DNA of 64,000 bases. It comes from Chiridota heheva. Taxonomy: Eukaryota > Echinodermata > Holothuroidea > Apodida > Chiridotidae. This document shows, piece after piece, positions 57,105 to 64,000 of this stretch (within the stretch, counting starts at the first letter, position 1; the number at the start of each line of letters is the position of its first letter). Below the pieces are notes generated by a model, which saw only the letters and a list, made by a program, of their open reading frames with translations, was not told the DNA's origin and did not search any database. Both the position numbers and the translations under genes were made by a program. The stretch is from positions 1,240,001 through 1,304,000 of the forward strand of contig JAIGNY010002050.1 of NCBI GenBank assembly GCA_020152595.1, in the 5' to 3' direction.

Positions 57105-58490
57105 ATCTGTCTAAGATGTTGAATGGTTTGAATTCAAACTTCACCCGGATGGTATACATACTGCTGTCTTACGCGAGTGTTCTTATGTTCTTTCTGTTCC
57201 TTTGAGTATTATCTTTTCAAAGCGTTTTGTTGGTGTTGTTACTAGTGATTGGAGGATTGCTAATGTCGCTTCTATTAATAAAGGAAAAGAAAAAAGGTGA
57301 CAACAGTTTTCCCTGTAAATATAGGTCAGTGAGTCAAACTAGTGTTGTGTGCAAGGTCATGGGGTCTATTGTTAAGGATGTTGTTCTAGATCATTTACTG
57401 CTCAATATTTTGCAGAATTTGTTCCAGCATAGGTTCTTACCCACACTCTTAGAAAAAAAGGTTCTAGCTTGTCACGTATTTGGAACCTTCTCGGGTTCTT
57501 CTAGATTATTTTTAAGAGTTGCTTAGAATGAAAAGGTTCCAACTTGTCACGTTTTTGAAATCTTCTCGTCTCTGGAACCTTTTTTCAAAGAGTGCAAAAG
57601 GTATTGTTTTTAATCTATTGGAGTTTCTTTATGATATTACAAAACTATTTGATTCCGGTCATAATGTGAATGTTATCTATCTAGATTTCCAAAAAGTCTT
57701 CAAGTTCCATTAGGCATGCTCATGAGCGCTTGGTGTGTAGGGAAAGTGTGCCAGTTGGATAAATTCTTGGGTACTTGAGTCACAAAGAGTTGTTGTTAAT
57801 GGTGAAGTATCTCCATGGAAGAAGGTTACAAGTGGTGTTCCTCAGGGTTCTGTATTGGGTCCGCTTCTTTTCTTAATCTTCATAAATGCTAATGATGTTT
57901 CATTTGGCTCCAGGATTTGTAAATTTGCAGATGACACTAAGCTGTACAACATTGTTGGTGACGCTAGGGATTTTTCACTGTTGCAAGTTGATAAGTTAGC
58001 TTTTTTTAACCCAAACGTGGCAGATGTCATTCAATGTTGATAAATGTAATATTATTAATTTTGATCAGAACATTTTGGGTTTTGATTTGTTTTGGTTACT
58101 GCATGAATAGTTCAAATCTTGGTTGTGTTGATGAAAAAGTGATCTTATTGTTGTCATTACTAGCAATCTGAAACCTTTTAAGCAGTGTATTTTTGCAGCT
58201 TCAATGGCAAATAGGATGTTTGATTTGATTACATGAAAACTTTTTTGGTAGAGAGGTTGTTCTTAATTTGTATAGCCATGTTATTTAGGCTTGGAGTCCC
58301 CTTTATAAAAAGGTTAAATTAATTTTGGAGCAGGTTCATCGAAGAGCCAGTAGACTTATCCCCGAAATAAGGAATCTTTCTTATGTTGAGAATAGTACGT
58401 GGCGATATGATTCAGGTTTTTTAATTCTCATCTGGTAGTGATGATTGACTTCCTGTTATTTTTTGCATGTTACGGCTAATCTTCATTTTC
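57105..58490 (+). mobile_element. CR1-like retrotransposon copy C
   Basis: Same family as copies A and B: TSVVCKVMGSIVKDVVLDHL, QHRFLP, then after a small insertion LLEFLYD-like text, VNVIYLDF, QGSVLGPLLFLIFI and ICKFADDTKLYNIV with an intact FADD box at 57,924-57,935. The post-RT LEYA.QAW and LEQV.RRA blocks are degraded. It lacks the endonuclease and stops before the TTATG tail. Numerous stops; inactive. Confidence 0.85.
57443..57595. mobile_element. MITE inside CR1-like copy C
   Basis: The left end ACACTCTTAGAAAAAAAGGT and the right end ACCTTTTTTCAAAGAGTGC are inverted repeats. An inner GGTTC.A.CTTGTCACGT block is also inverted-repeated. Copies A and B lack it; in copy B the coding sequence runs straight from FLP into KRSYF at this point. 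It is 153 bp and noncoding, with a strong fold-back structure. Confidence 0.8.
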
Positions 58491-59157
58491 TTTATAAGTT
58501 TATCTCAAACGATTACATTGCCTGTAAGGTTATGAGCTGGTCGTTTTTTTTTTTTTTTTTTTTTCTTTACAGGGTAAAGGAGAAGTTCTTACATATTAGT
58601 TAATCAACTAGGACTCTTGTTTAAGACATACTACAACCCAAGCATAACTGTTATATACCGAGACAGGAACGTGAAAATATAAAAATATGTGAAAAAATCT
58701 TTTTGAAGAATGTACAGTGCAATCACCCAGTATTCCTTTGCATATTGGTGCCATAGCAAGTCTTATCATGAATACAAATTCATATTTTAATCCTAAAGTC
58801 AATTTGTAAATACGGTTTAAAAGTCAAACAATTTACCTCAATACTGACGATTCTGCACATATAATTACGATAGAATAAAAAGTCGTTTTGTTTGTTAATT
58901 TATGCATTATATATTATTTCGTTAAACCATTGCCTACATATTACGAAAATGCAATTACTTTCTGTAATATAGGAAGATGCGCACGCAGCGTACATTAATC
59001 ATCTGACTCCCATTCAGCTGTTCAGGATTTTGTAAACATTGCTCTCACCCCTGGATTTATCGAATCAATTTCATAACCGGTTTTGTTTTCCTGAATTCCC
59101 TTTCCTAGTTTTATGTTACCATATTGTGTCAACATCACAAGGATGCCGTTGGTATTC
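58491..59157. other. Spacer, no gene recognised
   Basis: A T18 run lies at 58,546-58,564. The only frames are about 60-65 codons, without known motifs. Confidence 0.4.
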
Positions 59158-59929
59158 TTTGACAGGGGTACCGGGCCTTCTTATGGCACCCGATTTATAT
59201 CGCATTATCAGTAACTATTGTGAATAATGATAAAATTATGGTCAGTAACTGCTGACATGTATTATGATACGGTAATACATATTACGACTATGGTTAGCAA
59301 CTACTGACTCATATTATAATACGGTAATACAAATACATATACGGTAGCACAGAACTTATTAGGCACTACTACGCTAGCCCAACATGAGAATCCCTGCATG
59401 AGAAAGGTCTAATATAGAATATGTTGGGATCTCTCATTTCATAGGAAGCTTAGAAGTTGAAAATTTCAGGAATCGTCTTGACTATGCGGTCCGAAATTGA
59501 CGATATCTTCTCCAGAAAGAAAAAAAGAAAAAAAGTTTCATGGGGAACTATACCGTGGGCCCATACTAAACTCTGAGTCATTTGATGATGGTGCACAATA
59601 TCTTTCTACTTTGGCCTAAAAAGGGCCCAAAATATCAGGTTAACCCCTATCAAAATGGTATTTTCAGAAAATATATCGAAAGTGCCCGAAACTTCCCCTT
59701 TCTGCTGCAAAAAATAATAAGCTGATAAGTTCCGTGCTAAAATAGGCTGTATAGGCACAGATCACAAGAGGGCAGAGGCGTGGCCTGTGGGGGGGGGAGG
59801 GTAATGTACCCCCTGAGCAGATTTCACCTTCCCGGTTGCATGCTTTCTGCAAACAAAACAAAAAACTATTAATAAAAATTAAAAATTGTTATAAAATTAT
59901 TGGATATGTCAAATTTCCCAAATTGTGAC

Positions 59930-60110
59930 CAAAATTTCCCCAAACTGGCTAAAATTTCCCGTAAACTGGCCAAAATTTCCCCAAAACTGGCCAACATTTC
60001 TCGAAAATTGAAGATAATTTTCCGAAATTGAAGAAAATTTCCCTAAAATGAAAGAAATTTTCTAAAAATTGAAGGAAACCTCCGGAAATTGACTGATTGA
60101 AGGGGATTTT
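59930..60110 (+). repeat. Degenerate short tandem repeat, about 20-bp AAAATTTCCCCAAACTGGCC unit
   Basis: Seven or more diverged units alternate CCAAAATTTCCC with AACTGG and later AAATTGAAG. The same vocabulary occurs at about 53,560-53,640 and 57,040-57,090. Confidence 0.75.
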
Positions 60111-60224
60111 CCGATTACCAGCAACTTTTGATGGAAATTTAATTTACCAGTGCAATTTGTCCAATTATCACCGGGAAATTGTTGGGGTTTTTCCCCATGA
60201 GATGTGACCCTTCCTATGCCCCTG

Positions 60225-60440
60225 CAATGGGGCAGGGGTCAGGAAAAAGATTGCCCCGATGAAAACTGGGAGAAAAAGTATCAATCCCTCCCCTCCCCCA
60301 AACAAAAAAATGATAGTAAATGGGTAGAAAAGAAACATCAGTAATAATAATAAAACCGTTACGAGGATAGATAATTTATAAGACATTACATTATTACTAT
60401 TTCACGATAAATTAAAACGCCACCCCCTCCCCTTACGATC
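60225..60440 (+). repeat. Dispersed repeat, sister of 5,695-5,935
   Basis: Direct-orientation alignment over more than 200 bp with the left-hand copy. It includes the sequence around ACATCAGTAATAATAATAAA and ACCGTTACGAGG. Confidence 0.7.
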
Positions 60441-61004
60441 ACCACACTTGGATCAGTTTTTGATTGGGAAATTTCCGGCCAGATTGTCAAGCATATTATG
60501 CACATAATGAGAAGTGTTTATGAAATAAATATAGGGCGGGCTCTTTGTGAAACTTTGATTAATTACGTGTATAAACTAGCATGATACGAAAATCATTCCG
60601 AACTTGATCATTTCGGAAGAGTAGTGTCATTAGCATGGTATGTTGCAGTATTCAGCGGAAATTGCTCCCCTTTCCCCTCCCCTCCTCGCCCGCCAGGTAT
60701 GGCCTTGTTGTCCGGTTAACTGACAAATCTTCATGCATGAATAACCAAAATGCCTTATTTTGGTCCTTTTCGTGTAAATATCAGATCCCATTTTACTTCT
60801 TTTTATTTGCAAGGTGTTGACACAACTGTATCTAACATTTTTTTTTATGATTGTGTCTGAGTAAATGGCACATTGGCCAATAACAATACGTAATTTGTTA
60901 TGATAGAAATACTTAATTTATTAAGATAAAAAAAATAATAGAAAAATGAATATAAAAATATTCATTATATAAAATCAAATTCCCATTTGTTCATTCATGA
61001 CGTT

Positions 61005-61870
61005 ATGAGACCCGAAGCCAAAATAACTTCTAGTATTGACAAACCACTATATCTGTACTTTCACATCGCTTTGTTTGGATTCATACCGTTCCACGTTATA
61101 GCAACATTCAATATATTTAAGATATTGCTGGTTATTTGTCGATATTTTGAACCCACAGTAAAAAATTATATTTTGATGAAAATTATTTAGTATACGAAAA
61201 GCCCCAATTTTTTTTCTCTGATTTTTTCTTCGAAACTTATATGAGACCCGATGCGATGATAATAACTTGCGGTATTGGCTAACCAATATTTCTACTCTTA
61301 CATCGTTTTGTATGGGCTACTGGAATACCGTCCCTTATTATAACGATACTAATGGGTTTAAAATATGACTGGTTATTTGGCCGAAATTTTACACCCATAG
61401 TAAAAATATATTCAAAAGATATTTGTATGAAAATTTTCATTTTATTTATGAGACCCGATGTCATAATAAGTTGCAATATTAATGAGCCCACATCTATCTG
61501 TCAATACTATTGTATCGTTTTGTATGGGTTAATGGCATACTGTCCCAGATTTGCCCATGAAATAACGACTGTATAACGACACTATATGGATTTGAAATAT
61601 GGCTGGTTATTTGGCGATATTTTACTTATGGACCCATAGTAAAAAATAAACAACGGATTTTCACGAAAATTTTCAGTGTATGAAAAAGGCCCTTGTTTGT
61701 CTAATTATGAGATCCGATGTCATAATAACTGACAAACCCACATTTATACTTTTACATCAGTACATCGTTTTGTCTGGTTTTTTGCATACCGTCACATGTT
61801 ATACATGTAATAACAACACTAATGGATTTTAAAAAGGGTTGGTTTATTTATCGATATATCTTATGGGTAT
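61005..61870 (+). repeat. Tandem repeat, about 230-bp unit, four copies
   Basis: ATGAGACCCGATG-like starts occur at 61,005, 61,241, 61,448 and 61,707. Each unit has ACATCGTTTTGT, a TACCGTCCC-like word, GGTTATTTGGCGATATTTT, ACCCATAGTAAAAA and ATGAAAATTTTCA. Units differ by indels (207-259 bp). Confidence 0.88.
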
Positions 61871-62369
61871 AATTGCCTTTGCACCATGTTTGGGTCCAGT
61901 ACATCTACCCCCTTCCCCCCCACCCTTCCCCCTAACTTAACTTTGGATCCGCCCTTCATGGTGGGCTTAAATTTTGTATGAGACTGGTGTTGTGGTATTT
62001 CAGAGCTGAACTACATGATCGGTGGGCTGGGAACGGTAAGAGTATATACCAATAGCGTTTATTGTAGGGCTATTTTTTTTGTGGGGTGGTGCATGTTTCA
62101 ATTTTGTATTCTTTATTAATTTTTACCATTCCTCTTTGAGATGCCGCCCAAGCTCCGCCCCCGTAAAAAGTACAAAGCAGCATCCGGGTTGATAGCAGTT
62201 GCGTAAGAATAGGAGAAAGCATGGACAATTCTGAAACTTGCATAAACATTTTAACAATTGAATGAATGGAAATTAAAAAGTTCTTAATCTGTTAATTGTG
62301 GTGAAAATTCGTAGAATTTCTGAAACATTCCCTCAGTTTTCCGAAAATTGCACTAAGCCTTTAGAATGT

Positions 62370-62455
62370 TTCACTTATTTTTTCGAGTATTTCACTCAAC
62401 TTTTCAAATATTTCACTCAACTTTCCGAATATTTTGCTCAATTCGTTCCTCTTTC
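62370..62455 (+). repeat. Short tandem repeat, about 22-bp TATTTCACTCAACTTTTC unit
   Basis: Three to four diverged copies, the third with TTTTGCTCAA. A separate duplicated word AAGACATTCGTCAGTA occurs at about 62,670 and 62,741. Confidence 0.7.
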
Positions 62456-63663
62456 GCGAATGTCATTTGTGTAGTGATGAATGTCTAAATTGAAATTATT
62501 ACTTTCGGATACTGACGAATGTTCGGAAAATTTTGAAGCTTGATGAAATAAAAGATGATAAACGTATTATATAGTTTTATGTATCATTGGAAAGAGAAAA
62601 TGATAATCTTTTGACAATTGTACTTACAATAAAGATATTTTACGCAAAATCGTATTTCATGAAGTTTCAAAGACATTCGTCAGTAGGTCAGTATGCGGAA
62701 TAATTCAGTATTTCGCGTCAATTTTCATTTCACCTTAATAAGACATTCGTCAGTATGCGGAAAGAGGGACGATTTATTCGAAAAAGGTCACCACATGAAA
62801 GTCTGGTAAAATACATTGGAGTCGCTGAGTGGGTGTCGGATTGGGTTGCATTGGGGGAAGGGGGTATACATGCCCTCTAAAATTTCTTTGAACTCCCAGG
62901 TCTGCAAAATGAATTATTTGTTGGCCCTAAATAGGCGTATATATGACGAACTTGATCGATTGTAGTGCAAGTAACTTGTAAGTGAGCCCAAGATAGCATG
63001 GAACTAATTATTTGCCCCATTGAAACTATGATAAAACCTTTAAGTTCGGAGTCTTTTGTACCAGAACAGAAAGGGGAATTATCGGCGACTTTTGCGATGT
63101 TTTCTGAAAAGTATTATCTAATGTTTTTCGGATGATGGTACTTTAAATTGGGGTTCACCTGAGGTTTGGTTTTTTTTTAAGCTGAAGTGAATAGGTGTTG
63201 CGCACCCTCACTGAATGACACAATTTTTGGAATTGGTCCATCTGTCCATGGAAAAATAGTTCCCATGAAACTTTTTCTGAAGCAGATCTCGTCAAGACTG
63301 GACATGCATAGTCAAGACCTATCCTTTCTCTACCATCCCTAAAAGTTTCAACCTCTAAGCGTCCTGTCTCATGAAATGTGAGATCCCCAAAATATTCTAT
63401 ATTAGATCTTTCTCATGCAGGGGTTCTCATTTTGGGCTAGCGTTGTAGTGCCTTATTAGTTCTGTGCTACCGTATTTGTAAATGTATTACCGTATTATAA
63501 TATGTTTCAGTAGTTACTGACCATAGCCGTAATATGTATTACCGTATTATGATACATGTCAGTACTTACTGACCATGATTTTATCATTATTCATAGTAGT
63601 TACTGAAAATGCGATTCAAATCGGGTGCTTATAGAGTAGATCTTTTTTTTTAAACCTGTCAAG

Positions 63664-64000
63664 TATCCAAGGCGTTAAAGTTATTCACACAGATAAGTCT
63701 TTTCTGTTCCCTGAGTGATATTTTTCCCGGATGGGGGGATGAATACGGTACCCCTTATACCCCGCTTGCGCGTTACTTTATCATCGCTACAGTTTACAGT
63801 ATCATCGCTACAGTTTACAGTATCATCGCTCAGTGGCGTAGGCGGCTTCAGCAGCTAGAGAGGCAAATCTAATGTGATCTAAGGGTTATGCAGAAAATAG
63901 CTACAATTCAATAACGGATTGATTAGGTGTTTAAGCAAGCTCATGTTTTAAGGGAGAGGACAGTAAAAGAAACAAAAAGATCAAGAAGGCACTCAAAAAT
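63664..64000. other. Right-edge spacer with a 21-bp tandem repeat at 63,779-63,832
   Basis: TATCATCGCTACAGTTTACA(G) is repeated twice and followed by a third partial copy running into CAGTGGCGTAGGCGG, another GGCGTAG-type short-element start. No gene is present before the window ends. Confidence 0.7.

Larger units (their letters stand above)
59158..63663. mobile_element. 4.5-kb element with about 460-bp terminal inverted repeats, noncoding
   Basis: 59,158-59,615 and 63,190-63,663 are inverted copies. Shared blocks are TTTGACAGG, GCACCCGATTT...TCGCATT, CAGTAACTA, GAATAATGATAAAAT, GGTCAGTAA, TATTATGATACGGTAATACA, ACGGTAGCACAGAAC, GAGAA..CCTGCATGAGAAAG, ATGAAATGAGA-like and GTTTCATGGG. The interior holds three repeat blocks (59,930-60,110; 60,225-60,440; 61,005-61,870) and no transposase. 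It is a nonautonomous or gutted transposon. The outer border may extend a further 20-30 bp, and no target duplication was identified. Confidence 0.8.

Overview
This is a eukaryotic, AT-rich, transposon-dense window in which I recognise no complete host gene. The mix of CR1-like, RTE-like, L2-like and RNase H-bearing non-LTR retrotransposons, a THAP-domain DDE transposase, hAT debris, a tRNA-derived SINE and many short TIR elements points to a marine invertebrate. An echinoderm-like deuterostome is my best guess, but only a guess. No bacterial operons, ribosome-binding sites or CRISPR arrays are present.

Layout. 1-1,000: degraded non-LTR retrotransposon (minus strand). 1.5-8.3 kb: tandem repeats, including a striking 36/21-bp minisatellite at 6,275-7,021 and a 262-bp duplication at 7,766-8,290. 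8.9-10.5 kb: broken THAP + DDE_Tnp_4 transposase gene (minus). 10.9-11.2 kb: tRNA-derived SINE with perfect target-site duplications; a second copy lies at 55.9-56.2 kb. 11.9-12.4 kb: 16-bp minisatellite. 13.7-17.6 kb: a 3.9-kb TIR element with 7-bp TSDs and no coding content. 17.8-22.8 kb: a roughly 4.9-kb element with long inverted arms built of about 174-bp subrepeats, each carrying a GTTGYCATGGCAAC-like palindrome. It encloses a gene for an uncharacterised protein that is split by an antisense RNase H LINE, and its left arm holds a small MITE.

23.5-28.3 kb: a three-layer nest, with an L2-like element inside an RTE inside a CR1-like element. 29.7-32.8 kb: a second CR1-like copy in the opposite orientation with a 176-bp internal triplication. 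32.8-45.3 kb: mostly unannotatable AT-rich DNA with local duplications and one candidate exon. 45.4-48.8 kb: a near full-length RTE copy inside a tandem repeat. 51-53 kb: two candidate host exons. 53-57 kb: short TE copies, a hAT transposase tail and SINE copy 2. 57.1-58.5 kb: third CR1-like copy, carrying a MITE. 59.2-63.7 kb: a 4.5-kb element with roughly 460-bp TIRs around noncoding tandem repeats.

The most interesting unit is the 17.8-22.8 kb element. Its enclosed gene belongs, by my recollection of conserved motifs, to a large uncharacterised invertebrate protein family. It sits inside complex, iterated inverted arms, as would be expected if that family moves as (or with) a DNA transposon. 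All protein-family calls are from reading translations by eye; no database search was possible.
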